A DNA stretch of 64,000 nt from NCBI GenBank assembly GCA_043807765.1, contig JAZDFQ010000078.1:62001-126000 (forward strand). The letters run 5' to 3'. The stretch's first letter is position 1. Each line of letters opens with the position of its first letter. The notes below the pieces were generated by a model that was given only the letters and a program-made list of their open reading frames with translations, was not told where the DNA came from and made no database searches. Shown piece after piece: positions 9,522-18,470 of this stretch. The position numbers and the translations under genes were made by a program. This DNA is from Stygiobacter sp043807765. Its GTDB lineage: Bacteria; Bacteroidota; Ignavibacteria; Ignavibacteriales; Melioribacteraceae.

Positions 9522-9650
9522 TTTGACCTCGGTGGAATTTACGCTCCACGATCGGTTCAGTAATTATTAAGAACATCTATCTATACAAAAATTAACGTTT
9601 TGGAATGCGGAAATCAAAAAGTTAATTTTGGAACAACACAACCAGCTATT
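9522..9650. promoter_or_regulatory. Divergent intergenic region between purine operon and MFS transporter
   Basis: This 129-bp gap separates the start of the minus-strand operon from the plus-strand transporter and should hold both promoters. I see no convincing operator palindrome or riboswitch. The assignment rests only on gene orientation. Confidence 0.4.
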
Positions 9651-10838
9651 ATGATTACTGAAAATTCTTGGAAGAAAAATCTATATGCACTATTTATCAG
9701 CCAGTTCTTTTACAGAGCCGGAACAAGAAGTATAATTCCATTCCTTCCTCTTTTTGTTAACGAACTGGGAAGTACAAATGTTGAGACTACTTCACTTTGG
9801 AGCGGGTGGATTTTTGCAGTTCCATTTATTGTTTCTTTTCTTACAACTCCAATTTGGGGCAGTATTGGCGATAAATATGGAAGAAAACTTACAACTCTGA
9901 TTGCTATAGCCGGATTTGTAATTGCTCAATTCTCTATGAGTCTGGCAGATTCATTGACAACATTACTAATTGCAGCATCCATACAAGAATTACTAGGAGG
10001 AGCTTATCCGGCTGCTATATCACTTGTAGCTGCAAATTCACCAAAAGAGAAAACTACAGATGCATTAAGCTATCTTCAATTATCAAACGCACTGGGAAAT
10101 ATTGCGGGTCCGGTAATAGGAGGAGTACTAGCTGATATTTTCGGATTTAGAACAGTATTTGTAACTGTTGCTGTTTTAGTAACTATTACCTCCCTTCCAA
10201 TCACTTTTTTTGTGAAAGAAGAAACGATTGCTAAAACAACTAAACTTTATTCAATTTTTGATAATCTAAAATATTTTACGGCTAAAAAAGGATTGGTGGG
10301 TTGCGGGATGTTGTTGTTAGCTTACACATTGAGTGTAACAATGATGAGACCAAATTTTACATTGTACATTCAAAATACTTTTAGTGGACTTTCTAAACCG
10401 TCTACTACTGCCGGAATATTATTTGGTTTATTTGGTGCAGCCGGTGCTGCTTCCGTAGCTTTACTTCCTCTGATTGGAAAATCAATTTCTTCTAAAATAA
10501 AACTGCTTGGTGCACTGATAATATCCGCTTTGATGTTTCTATCTCTAAATTGGTTCAAAGATTTTTATTCACTCGCACTAGTTTTGTTCATACTTGGTTT
10601 TGCACTTGGTGTTGTTTTACCTTTGATTTATTCTATTATGAGTGGCGAAACTGAGCAAAACCGAAAAGCCGGCGTTATGGGAATCGGCTCCAGTTTTCAG
10701 ATGGCAGGCAATTTAGTTGGGCCAATTGCAGCGGGGTACATCGTAACTCTTTTCGGCTTATATTTTTCTTTTATGGGAAGCGGGATTATCTTAGCCCTTG
10801 TAATTCTATTCTACTTTTTTTGGATTAAGAATGATTAA
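9651..10838 (+). CDS. MFS efflux transporter, DHA1 family (MdtG-like)
   Basis: This is a 12-helix major facilitator of about 395 residues. The loop 2-3 signature GSIGDKYGRK and the motif AGPVIGGVLADIFGFRTVF in helix 5 are typical of DHA1 drug:proton antiporters. The N-terminal pattern (IIPFLPLFVNELG, LWSGWIF) resembles MdtG. I chose the ATG at 9651 because helix 1 begins about nine residues later. A TTG at 9600 would add 17 hydrophilic residues without a better ribosome site. The gene is divergent from the purine operon and overlaps the next methyltransferase gene by 8 bp. The substrate is unknown; it could export a purine metabolite or a drug. Confidence 0.85.
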   Translation: MITENSWKKNLYALFISQFFYRAGTRSIIPFLPLFVNELGSTNVETTSLWSGWIFAVPFIVSFLTTPIWGSIGDKYGRKLTTLIAIAGFVIAQFSMSLADSLTTLLIAASIQELLGGAYPAAISLVAANSPKEKTTDALSYLQLSNALGNIAGPVIGGVLADIFGFRTVFVTVAVLVTITSLPITFFVKEETIAKTTKLYSIFDNLKYFTAKKGLVGCGMLLLAYTLSVTMMRPNFTLYIQNTFSGLSKPSTTAGILFGLFGAAGAASVALLPLIGKSISSKIKLLGALIISALMFLSLNWFKDFYSLALVLFILGFALGVVLPLIYSIMSGETEQNRKAGVMGIGSSFQMAGNLVGPIAAGYIVTLFGLYFSFMGSGIILALVILFYFFWIKND

Positions 10839-11646
10839 GCAGCTAATAAAAAAGATTGTTAAGAATGAAAGCACACAAGATTCATTGCGATTAATTTACA
10901 ACAGCGCAAAAACTATTTCACCGAAATTGTTGCTGGAAGAAATTAATTTTAGAAAAACCGGCTTGCCGGATGGCTTTCCTTACCCGCCGTCTAAGTTGAT
11001 ATTTACAATTATTGCAATTCCATGGGTTAGCGAATTTTACAAGTCCGGTAAAATTATTTTTGATGATATGAATGTCATGTTTGCAAAACATAAGATCTCA
11101 TTAAGTAATGGCTCCAATATTTTGGATTTCGGATGCGGATGCGGTAGAATTATCCGTCACTTCGCTTCACAAAATAAGTACAATCTATTCGGCTCAGATT
11201 TGAATCCGGATTTAATTTCTTGGTGCGATAAAAATTTATCGTTCGGAAAATTCACTACAAACAATTTAGTTCCTCCATTAGCATATGATGATAATTTCTT
11301 TAATTTAATTTACGCACGTTCGGTATTCACTCATCTCGGAAAAGAACTGCAATTAGAATGGATAACTGAATTAAAACGAATCTTAAAGCCGGGTGGTCTT
11401 CTTTACTTTACTACTCACGGAAATGTAACTATCTCTCCGCTAAGCAAAGCCGAGCAAGACAAATTCAAAAACGATGAAATTGTTCTTCACAATTCCTTTG
11501 GCGAAGGAGACAATAAGTACAGCAGTTATCAGTCAATTAAATGGACTACTGAAAATCTGCTGGATGGTTTTGAATTAGCCGGCTATCAAGAAGGAAGCGA
11601 GAGCCTTCATCTACGCCAAGACGTGTATATTTTGAGAAAGCTTTAG
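10831..11646 (+). CDS. Class I SAM-dependent methyltransferase
   Basis: This is a 271-residue protein. Motif I, ILDFGCGCGRIIRHF (about 97-111), is the SAM-binding glycine loop, with the acidic residue after it in GSDLNPD. YARSVFTHL and LKRILKPGGLLYFTTHG are the later Methyltransf_11-like motifs. The substrate is not evident. It starts inside the last codons of the transporter gene, so the two are co-translated, which may link methylation to export. No membrane segment is seen. Confidence 0.85.
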   Translation: MIKQLIKKIVKNESTQDSLRLIYNSAKTISPKLLLEEINFRKTGLPDGFPYPPSKLIFTIIAIPWVSEFYKSGKIIFDDMNVMFAKHKISLSNGSNILDFGCGCGRIIRHFASQNKYNLFGSDLNPDLISWCDKNLSFGKFTTNNLVPPLAYDDNFFNLIYARSVFTHLGKELQLEWITELKRILKPGGLLYFTTHGNVTISPLSKAEQDKFKNDEIVLHNSFGEGDNKYSSYQSIKWTTENLLDGFELAGYQEGSESLHLRQDVYILRKL

Positions 11647-11805
11647 AAAAGACAGTTGGTGTTATAAGAAAAATTTATCCGCTGAACTTTCGCTATTCAT
11701 TACTTATATTCTAACAACAAAAAGTTGGCGTTTCAGAATGCTGACATTAATACAAACATTCTCACCAAGTTTCGAACTCTCATCTAAGTCATTCTGGAGT
11801 ATTCC

Positions 11806-12219
11806 ATGAAAACATTAAAAGCATTTTCTATAGTTTTCATTGTGTTCGGCTATTCGGAATTCTTCGCTCAAACAGAAATCGATTATTCAGATCCCAAAGA
11901 AGTTGCTGAAAAATTTCTCGATTACTATTTCAAGGGACAATGGTTTGATGCGGCAAAATATTGCGGAGCTGAGGACTGTCAAAAACAAATCGAAATCATG
12001 ATGCAAAAGATGGCACTCGATGATGTAACTATGGAAGAAGGGAAATGCAAAGCCGTAGTAGATAGCGTTATTACAGACGTCTCCAAAACCAAAGGCGTAA
12101 TTTATTTTACAAAGACATGTACCGGCGTTGAAAAACCCTTAAAGAAAAAACTTAATTGTATTAAGGTAGCAGAAAAATGGCTGGTTGACTATGTTTTCAA
12201 ACGAGATAAGTATTTATAA
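11806..12219 (+). CDS. Small secreted protein, DUF4878-like
   Basis: This 137-residue protein has a signal peptide (MKTLKAFSIVFIVFGYSEFFAQ). After it comes a PKEVAEKFLDYYFKGQWFDA stretch resembling the start of NTF2-like/DUF4878 domains, which occur in exported proteins of this phylum. It has four cysteines in the mature part, two of them close together (CGAEDC). It is followed one base later by a lipoprotein gene. Function is unknown; the domain match is by eye. Confidence 0.65.
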   Translation: MKTLKAFSIVFIVFGYSEFFAQTEIDYSDPKEVAEKFLDYYFKGQWFDAAKYCGAEDCQKQIEIMMQKMALDDVTMEEGKCKAVVDSVITDVSKTKGVIYFTKTCTGVEKPLKKKLNCIKVAEKWLVDYVFKRDKYL

Positions 12220-12220
12220 G

Positions 12221-12664
12221 ATGAAATATGTATATAAAACATTCTTGCTTATTACATTTCTTGCAACAGTTATTTTGTTTAACTGCAAAGACGAAATCAC
12301 TTATACGGAAGTGCGCGCAAATATTTTCCAGGATGGGAAATGTCATGGTTCAGCTTTATTTAAAAGCAGCGTAGCGGATTCTTGTTTTAGTTACACATTC
12401 TCGAACACTCTTACAATTGATTTTTGCGTAATTGGTAATTGCTGTCCCGATTCAAATAGGTTTACAAGCAGTTACACGGTTACCGATAGTGAAATTGTTA
12501 TTAGGATAAAAGACGTTGCTCCAAATCTTTGCAAGTGCATATGCAAATATATGATGCATGCAGAAATTACAGAACTTAGAAATGATCAGTATACTGTAAA
12601 GTGCATTCAAGAATTCACCGATCACGAGGAACAGCTTTACTTAAAGACCATTACACGAAAATAG
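12221..12664 (+). CDS. Cysteine-rich lipoprotein, unknown function
   Basis: The ATG at 12221 begins MKYVYKTFLLITFLATVIL and leads to a lipobox ending FNC, so the mature protein is probably an outer-membrane or periplasmic lipoprotein of about 128 residues. It has many cysteines for its size, including NCC and LCKCICK, which suggests disulfides or metal binding. An upstream in-frame ATG (12185) lies inside the preceding gene and would spoil the signal peptide, so it was not used. No family was recognised. Confidence 0.6.
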   Translation: MKYVYKTFLLITFLATVILFNCKDEITYTEVRANIFQDGKCHGSALFKSSVADSCFSYTFSNTLTIDFCVIGNCCPDSNRFTSSYTVTDSEIVIRIKDVAPNLCKCICKYMMHAEITELRNDQYTVKCIQEFTDHEEQLYLKTITRK

Positions 12665-12681
12665 TCCATCAGAAAGTAATC

Positions 12682-13053
12682 ATGTGTATGAAAAAATTTC
12701 ACTTTGAACATAACAGCGAGCCTTTACTTCCTACACAATTATACGCAAAACGTATCGTAAACCATTTTTCATTCGGCTTCATAATTATCTTGGCTTCCTT
12801 AATAATTGGAGTAATTGGCTACCATTTTCTCGAAGGAATAAATTGGGTTGATTCATTGTTAAATGCATCAATGATCTTGGGAGGAATGGGGCCCGTAGCA
12901 GAATTAAAAACCGACGCCGGAAAAATATTTGCTTCTTTATATGCTCTTTTTTCCGGAATAGTTTTCTTGGTAACCGTTGGGATTATCTTCGCGCCTATTG
13001 TGCACCGCTTCTTACATAAACTTCATATTGACAAAAAACAAGCCAACAATTAG
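12682..13053 (+). CDS. Two-helix channel-fold membrane protein with GGMGPV in place of the K+ filter
   Basis: This protein has about 123 residues: helix 1 about 29-49, a re-entrant segment about 54-72, helix 2 about 79-105, and a basic tail. The order helix, pore helix, filter, helix and the spacing GGMGP-x10-GKIFASLYALFSGIVFL match the pore module of two-TM potassium channels. However, the filter TVGYGD is replaced by LGGMGPV. It is therefore unlikely to be a normal K+-selective channel; it may be another ion pathway or a non-conducting relative. ATGs at 12682 and 12688 are both possible starts. A hairpin overlaps its stop codon. Confidence 0.6.
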   Translation: MCMKKFHFEHNSEPLLPTQLYAKRIVNHFSFGFIIILASLIIGVIGYHFLEGINWVDSLLNASMILGGMGPVAELKTDAGKIFASLYALFSGIVFLVTVGIIFAPIVHRFLHKLHIDKKQANN

Positions 13054-13063
13054 TTGGCTTGTT
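13040..13063 (+). terminator. Terminator hairpin overlapping the stop codon of the channel-like gene
   Basis: AAGCCAAC, a five-base loop, then GTTGGCTT and GTTT. The eight-bp stem contains the TAG stop at 13051. The U-tract is short, so this is a modest intrinsic terminator. Confidence 0.55.
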
Positions 13064-13123
13064 TAGTATTCGGGAACTGCTTAGATTCGCTTCGCCTTTA
13101 TTCATATAAAACCATTACATCTA

Positions 13124-15472
13124 ATGAAAAAACACTCTATTCTTATTTTACTTCTATTAATGAGCTGGCAAGCGTATCCTACACTTGCGCAAAATGCAGA
13201 ATCATCCTTAAGCGGTTTTATTTATGATAAAACTTCCGGCGAAGGTTTAATAGGCGCCAATATTTATATAAAATCAATAAATCGTGGTGCCAATACTAAC
13301 ATTACCGGATACTACGTTATTCCGAAAATTCCTTCCGGAAATTATGAACTCAGGATAAGCTATGTTGGATATAAATCATTGACTACAAAAGTTTCTATAA
13401 AGACGGGAGAGGAAAAAGAATTAAATGTAAAACTGGAGCAAGAAGACATACAGGGTGATGAAATTGTAATACGAGCTGATTCAACCAGAATTATAGATAA
13501 ACTTTTTAATAAACCGGTTTCTAAAATCGATTTATCACCGGCGCAAATTGCAAAAGTGCCGCGCGTAGTTGAAGCCGATCTCTTGCGCACTCTTCAAACT
13601 TTGCCCGGAATTGTTCCTCTTTCCGATTTTTCATCAGCAATTTACGTCCGTGGAGGGACTCCCGATCAAAATTTGTTTATGGTAGATGGCACAGACGTTT
13701 ACAATCCAGAACATGCATTTGGTTTGTTCTCTACATTTAATACAGAAGCAATTAAAAAAGTAGAAGTTTACAAAGGTGGTTTTGGTGCTGAATATGGCGG
13801 CCGGCTTTCTTCAGTAATCAACATTACCAACAAAGACGGCAACAGAAATAATTTTGAAGGACAAGCACAAATGAGTTTGCTTTCGCTAAGCACAACTCTA
13901 TCCGGACCGATTGGTGACATAGGTTCTATCTCCGGTTCAATACGCCGTACTTACTTCGATCAAACCCTTGCTAAATGGGTGGATGAACTTCCCGATTATT
14001 ATTTCATTGATGGAAACTTCAAAGCATATTTTGATTTGAGCCAATCTAATAAACTTAGCGTTAGTTTCTTCGGCAGCAACGACGATCTTAGTTTTCTGCT
14101 CGACAAGAAACGTCCCGAATCCTTGGGCTTTGATTATATATGGGGAAACCTTACCGGCAGTGTTAACTGGCGTACAATCTTTTCACCAAATCTGTTTGGA
14201 AATTTTTGGATTACAGCAAGCAAGTTCAAATCCGATTTTAACTTTAGTGCTGTTGAAGTAAAAGAAATAAATGAAATAAATGATCTCACAATTAAGGGTG
14301 CTATTGAATATTTCTATAACGACAATCTTAATTTCAAGTTCGGCTTCGAGCAGAAAAATGTTTACGGCGGATTAAAACAAGATTTTCCGGGTGGAAAAGT
14401 TGATGTGATGAGAACAAGAAAATTGTATTCGGTTTACGGATCAACAAGCTGGAAACCGACTATTCTTTGGGATATTGAAGCCGGATTGAGAGCCGATTAC
14501 CTTCAATCAGAGAAAAGTTTTAGAAATTTTGATCCGCGCTTTACAATTAAATACAGATTGAGTGAACAAGCAAACCTTAAATTCTCATCCGGAATTTTTC
14601 ATCAGTACGCAAATAGAATTCCAAGATTGTTCTTTATTAGTATTTGGACTACAGCTGATGAATACGTCTCCGGCTCAAGTTCTAATCATTTTATTCTCGG
14701 GTATGAAAGAACTTTAGGAGATAAGCTGGAACTTGAAGTTGAAGCTTATATAAAGAGTTACAAAAATATTTATTCCTACAATCAAACATTTATAACCGAT
14801 GTTTCCCCAGAATCATATACTTCCGATAACTTGCCGATTTACAATAACCAGAAAGGATTATTTAACCGGGGCGACGGAAATTCTTACGGAGTTGAGTTTC
14901 TTCTAAGAAAAGAAGCCGGTGCAATTTCAGGCTGGATTTCTTACGCTTTCTCAAAGACGCTTTTTACTCTGGATGGAATTAATCAAGGAAATTCATTTGA
15001 ACCGAGACACGATAGAACACACGCTGTTAACATAATTGCGAACGTTGACCTTGATAATTTCATGAAGGAAATCCGAGGCGAGAAATTAATTCATCCAGAA
15101 AATCATTGGACACTTGGATTGAACTTCACGTTTCTTTCCGGCCAGCCTATTACACTACCCGGCTCAGTTTATTTAATGAATCAGTTGCCGGACTGGGAAA
15201 CAAACAAAAATTCGATTGCACTTTATCCTTCGGATATTAACACTTACAATTTGCCTTACTATTCACGGTTTGATTTCAGCTTGACTTACGATATTAAGTA
15301 TGACGGATGGAGCCTTTCTCCGTATCTGCAAGTATTTAATCTTTTCAGCAGAAAGAACGTTTGGTTTATTCAATATAAAAATGAAATTAATAACGGAATG
15401 ATAAAACAAGAGATTGAGAATCAGTATATGTTTCCGATTCTTCCCAGCATTGGTATAACAGTAAAATTTTAA
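13124..15472 (+). CDS. TonB-dependent outer-membrane receptor with N-terminal CarboxypepD_reg domain
   Basis: This 782-residue protein has four parts. It begins with a signal peptide ending PTLAQ. A beta-sandwich extension follows (about 28-110), with GLIGANIYIKSINRGANTN and GYYVIPKIPSGNYELRISY typical of CarboxypepD_reg-like domains. The plug comes next (about 145-235), with IYVRGGTPDQNLFMVDGT and GGFGAEYGGRLSSVINI. The rest is a beta-barrel ending in ITVKF, a terminal Phe as usual for barrel insertion. It imports an unknown ligand across the outer membrane. The next gene encodes a DUF4249-like lipoprotein, a common partner of this receptor class in Bacteroidota. Confidence 0.9.
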   Translation: MKKHSILILLLLMSWQAYPTLAQNAESSLSGFIYDKTSGEGLIGANIYIKSINRGANTNITGYYVIPKIPSGNYELRISYVGYKSLTTKVSIKTGEEKELNVKLEQEDIQGDEIVIRADSTRIIDKLFNKPVSKIDLSPAQIAKVPRVVEADLLRTLQTLPGIVPLSDFSSAIYVRGGTPDQNLFMVDGTDVYNPEHAFGLFSTFNTEAIKKVEVYKGGFGAEYGGRLSSVINITNKDGNRNNFEGQAQMSLLSLSTTLSGPIGDIGSISGSIRRTYFDQTLAKWVDELPDYYFIDGNFKAYFDLSQSNKLSVSFFGSNDDLSFLLDKKRPESLGFDYIWGNLTGSVNWRTIFSPNLFGNFWITASKFKSDFNFSAVEVKEINEINDLTIKGAIEYFYNDNLNFKFGFEQKNVYGGLKQDFPGGKVDVMRTRKLYSVYGSTSWKPTILWDIEAGLRADYLQSEKSFRNFDPRFTIKYRLSEQANLKFSSGIFHQYANRIPRLFFISIWTTADEYVSGSSSNHFILGYERTLGDKLELEVEAYIKSYKNIYSYNQTFITDVSPESYTSDNLPIYNNQKGLFNRGDGNSYGVEFLLRKEAGAISGWISYAFSKTLFTLDGINQGNSFEPRHDRTHAVNIIANVDLDNFMKEIRGEKLIHPENHWTLGLNFTFLSGQPITLPGSVYLMNQLPDWETNKNSIALYPSDINTYNLPYYSRFDFSLTYDIKYDGWSLSPYLQVFNLFSRKNVWFIQYKNEINNGMIKQEIENQYMFPILPSIGITVKF

Positions 15473-15480
15473 GGATGGAT

Positions 15481-16386
15481 ATGAAAGTTGTATCGCTAAA
15501 AAACATTCTGCTAATTATTTCGTTTGGTCTTTTAGTTTCTTGCGGCGAAAGCACTGTTGAACTTGAGCAAACATTCGAGCCCAAAATTGTTATGCAGGCA
15601 ATCCTTTATCCGGGACAGCCGGTTTCCGGAATTAGCATATCAAGAAATATTCCCATCAACACTCAGCCAAATCCAAAAACACTTTTTATTGCTGATGCCG
15701 ATATAAACATCACAGATATTGCTATAGGAAAAGCTTACAAATTGAGTTACAATCCTTCCAATTTTTCTTACCAGTACGATGGTAAAGATTGGATAGTGGA
15801 ATACAATAGAAGTTATAAACTTTCAGTTTCCGCAAAGATTGATGATGTTATGCTTACGGCATCTTCCGTTACTAAAACTCCGGCGAAAGGTTTCTATATT
15901 ATTAAAGAGAACACTGTAAATGGTGAGTTGAGCTACCGAGAGCAAGATGCATTAGGCAACCTAAAAGAAATTCCGCTTAAGATAAATCTTTCACCGGGAA
16001 CAACTTACTATCCAATTTCTTTAGTTGCCTTGGATGCAAGCGATACCGCCTTCATTTATAACAACTCTTACGTAGAGGTTAAACAAGAAGATGTAGCAAA
16101 GAATTTGGACAGATATAAATTTACCCAGAGACAAATTCAGAACGTAAATCCAACTGCATCAATTATTGAGTACGATATTAACTGGATTTCGATCTGGTTT
16201 TATAGTCGGTACAGAATGATAGTCTATGCGGCGGATGAAAACTTTCGCTTATATAATTTAACATACCGGGGAGTTCAAGAGTTTGACGGCAATTTTCATG
16301 AACCAAAAATTAATATCGATGGAGACGCCATCGGAGTTTTCGGTTCTATGATTGCCGACACTGTTTATTTCAAAGTGAAGAAGTGA
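15481..16386 (+). CDS. DUF4249-like lipoprotein partner of TonB receptor
   Basis: This protein of about 301 residues has a lipoprotein signal (FGLLVSC). Next come EQTFEPKIVMQAILYPGQPV and the ISRNIPI pattern seen at the start of DUF4249 proteins. The ATG at 15481 is preferred over 15475 because AAGGA lies five bases upstream, overlapping the receptor's stop codon. Such proteins are thought to be surface lipoproteins working with the adjacent receptor; I infer the same here. The family match is from memory, without a profile search. Confidence 0.65.
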   Translation: MKVVSLKNILLIISFGLLVSCGESTVELEQTFEPKIVMQAILYPGQPVSGISISRNIPINTQPNPKTLFIADADINITDIAIGKAYKLSYNPSNFSYQYDGKDWIVEYNRSYKLSVSAKIDDVMLTASSVTKTPAKGFYIIKENTVNGELSYREQDALGNLKEIPLKINLSPGTTYYPISLVALDASDTAFIYNNSYVEVKQEDVAKNLDRYKFTQRQIQNVNPTASIIEYDINWISIWFYSRYRMIVYAADENFRLYNLTYRGVQEFDGNFHEPKINIDGDAIGVFGSMIADTVYFKVKK

Positions 16387-16429
16387 GTGTAACTTACTAT
16401 CTTTCGTATAGAAACAAACTGTCACGGGC

Positions 16430-16918
16430 ATGAAAATAATTAGTTTACTGGTTGTATTAGGCTTAGCCATAATTTGGTTTGCTTGTTCTAAAAAGAGCGA
16501 AGATGGCTCTGGGAAAGAAATAAAAATTTATTTAATAGCATTAGACGCCTCTAAACAACAAGGGAAAGTTATAGGATGCAACGATCTGCTTGTGGCCATT
16601 GAAAAAGACGTGAAAGTTGAAAAGTCGCCGCTTGAAGCAGCCATTACGGAATTGCTTAATACTAAGGACACTGATGAGCTAAAGAATTACGTTAAAGGTA
16701 TTCAACTGATGCTTTTTCAAGCGACTATTGCCGGCGGAGTTGCGGATGTTTATCTTAATGGTGAATTGACTATTAACGGCACATGCGATATACCGCGAAT
16801 TCGTGAACAGCTGAATGAGACTGCTAAACAGTTTACAGATTTGAATAAAGTGAATTTCTACTTAAACGCAAAACCGCTCGAGTCTTACCTCGATGTTGCC
16901 CAGCAAGGATTCAAATGA
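16430..16918 (+). CDS. Lipoprotein with GerMN-like domain
   Basis: This 162-residue protein has a lipobox ending WFACSK. Its mature part fits the GerMN ('sporulation and spore germination') domain: EIKIYLIALD, a central SPLEAAITELLN helix, and a repeated strand-helix pattern to VNFYLNAKPL. These domains occur in many non-sporulating bacteria as envelope lipoproteins of unknown role. The stop overlaps the start of the downstream exporter gene by 4 bp. Confidence 0.65.
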   Translation: MKIISLLVVLGLAIIWFACSKKSEDGSGKEIKIYLIALDASKQQGKVIGCNDLLVAIEKDVKVEKSPLEAAITELLNTKDTDELKNYVKGIQLMLFQATIAGGVADVYLNGELTINGTCDIPRIREQLNETAKQFTDLNKVNFYLNAKPLESYLDVAQQGFK

Positions 16919-17238
16919 ATTGGTTCTACATTTTAATTGCTTCGGTTTTTGAAATTAGCTGGGCAGTTGGATTAAAATATTCGGAGGGTTTTACTCAGCT
17001 TCGTGCCTCAATTTTCACTGCAATAGCAATGATACTAAGTTATGTATTTCTTTCTCTTGGCGTAAAGACACTACCTATCGGTACAGCTTATGCGGTTTGG
17101 ACGGGCATCGGAGCTGTTGGTACTGCTATTTATGGAATGATTTATTTTAACGAACCGAGAGAATTGACTAGAGTTTTTTTCATTTTCCTAATCGTAATCG
17201 GGATTATAGGATTGCGACTAACTTATAAGACAAATTAA
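16915..17238 (+). CDS. sugE: SMR-family guanidinium exporter, Gdx/SugE type
   Basis: This 107-residue protein has four transmembrane helices. The essential glutamate is E13 in ASVFEISWAVGLKYSEGF, which closely resembles the start of SugE/Gdx rather than the EmrE class. The LPIGTAYAVWTGIGAVGTA helix is the family signature. It functions as a dual-topology dimer exchanging guanidinium or small cations for protons. It is coupled to the upstream lipoprotein gene by an ATGA overlap. No guanidine riboswitch was seen upstream. Confidence 0.88.
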   Translation: MNWFYILIASVFEISWAVGLKYSEGFTQLRASIFTAIAMILSYVFLSLGVKTLPIGTAYAVWTGIGAVGTAIYGMIYFNEPRELTRVFFIFLIVIGIIGLRLTYKTN

Positions 17239-17241
17239 TTT

Positions 17242-17802
17242 ATGCGCAAACTAACTCACAACGAAATTTCTCTGAACAGAGCCACACTGGAAAAGCTTGA
17301 TCAAGTAAAAAAACTTCCGGTTTATGTAATACTGGACAGCATTCGAAGCAGCTATAATGTTGGCTCAATTTTTCGTACTTCCGATGGCGCAATGATTGAG
17401 AAAATATTTCTTTGTGGATACACCCCATCACCACTTAAAAAAGAAGTGCTCAAAACAGCGCTCGGTTCCGAAAAGAGTGTTGCTTGGGAATACGTTAAGG
17501 ATGCGAAAGAAGTTATTCTTAGTCTAAAAGCTAAAGGTGTAAAGATCGGTGCGCTTGAATTAACCGAAAACAGCTTACCTCATTATAATTTTCCTCATGG
17601 TAATTTCCCGATGGCTTTAATTGTAGGAAATGAGATTACCGGAGTCTCGCAAGATTTACTCGATCTTTGCGATTTCTCATTAGAGATTCCTCAGTATGGA
17701 ACGAAGCAGTCGTTAAATGTTGCTGTAGCTTACGGAATTTCTGTTTTTGATTTACGAAGAATTTTAGATAACGCCGGCAAACAATCTATCCGACGTAAGT
17801 AA
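17242..17802 (+). CDS. TrmH-family (SPOUT) RNA 2'-O-methyltransferase
   Basis: This 186-residue protein has the SPOUT motifs SSYNVGSIFRTSDG (motif 1), ALIVGNEITGVSQDLLDLCD (motif 2) and IPQYGTKQSLNVAVAYG (motif 3), which form the knotted SAM site. It methylates a ribose in tRNA or rRNA; the target cannot be told from sequence. It starts 3 bp after the exporter stop. Its 3' end overlaps the converging gene on the minus strand by 17 bp. Confidence 0.85.
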   Translation: MRKLTHNEISLNRATLEKLDQVKKLPVYVILDSIRSSYNVGSIFRTSDGAMIEKIFLCGYTPSPLKKEVLKTALGSEKSVAWEYVKDAKEVILSLKAKGVKIGALELTENSLPHYNFPHGNFPMALIVGNEITGVSQDLLDLCDFSLEIPQYGTKQSLNVAVAYGISVFDLRRILDNAGKQSIRRK

Positions 17803-18445
17803 AATAGCTCTCCCCATTATCTTTGGTGTGAATTAAAAGAATATTTGCCCGTACAAGTTTTATTAACGTACGAGACGCTCTTCTATCTGAAATATTAGCA
17901 AGCTTGCCTAATTCTTTAACAGTTATTTTCACATTCTTATCAAGAAAATTAAATACGGTTTTCTCGCTAGAACCAACTTCATAATGCTCTAGCGTTTTAC
18001 CGCGCGCTTGTGTCTGAAGAATCTTGATCATTTCTTTACTTGCAAGAACACTCTTATCATTTACACGGACATAAACGGAAGCTGTATTTAAATCGAGACT
18101 GGTTTTATAATCTTGAATTCTGTGAGGTTTGTTACTCGACTCCGGAATCTCTACCACAAGAATATCTTTCTTATCAATATTCATGCACTCGAGATTGACA
18201 TTGACCCTTGGCTCGCAATACTTTTCGGCTACTTCTTTAATTAAATCGTTGTCTCCCTTTTCGCTGGCAATGCCATAGATTTTTCTATTATCGTCAACAC
18301 CAACAAACAAAAAGCCTCCGCGAGTATTTGCGAAGGCAATTATTTCTTTGGCTATCTTCTCATGAGAAGAAAATCTCTGTTTATATTCAACATTCAGTCC
18401 CTCCCCACTCTCTATCATATCAAGGACTCTTTTGCGGGAAATCAT
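17786..18445 (-). CDS. AlbA_2 (Schlafen AAA_4-like) putative DNA-binding regulator with winged-helix tail
   Basis: This 219-residue protein has an N-terminal AlbA_2 domain: EGLNVEYKQRFSSHEKIAKE and FANTRGGFLFVGVDDN (about 14-55). The C-terminus (about 160-219) looks like a winged helix with LGKLANISDRRASRTLIKL. Proteins of this class are usually annotated as predicted transcriptional regulators. It lies 25 bp downstream of the SprE-like gene on the same strand, so it is probably co-transcribed with it. Confidence 0.75.
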   Translation of the reverse strand: MISRKRVLDMIESGEGLNVEYKQRFSSHEKIAKEIIAFANTRGGFLFVGVDDNRKIYGIASEKGDNDLIKEVAEKYCEPRVNVNLECMNIDKKDILVVEIPESSNKPHRIQDYKTSLDLNTASVYVRVNDKSVLASKEMIKILQTQARGKTLEHYEVGSSEKTVFNFLDKNVKITVKELGKLANISDRRASRTLIKLVRANILLIHTKDNGESYFTYVG

Positions 18446-18470
18446 TAATTTCTTTCGGGTTAATCTTTTG

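Noticed and set aside
9600..9650. TTG start that would extend the MFS transporter by 17 residues
   Set aside because: It adds a hydrophilic tail with no better ribosome site; the ATG at 9651 fits the family length.
16430..17238. Guanidine riboswitch upstream of the SugE-type gene
   Set aside because: The gene start overlaps the previous coding sequence and no guanidine aptamer core was found upstream.
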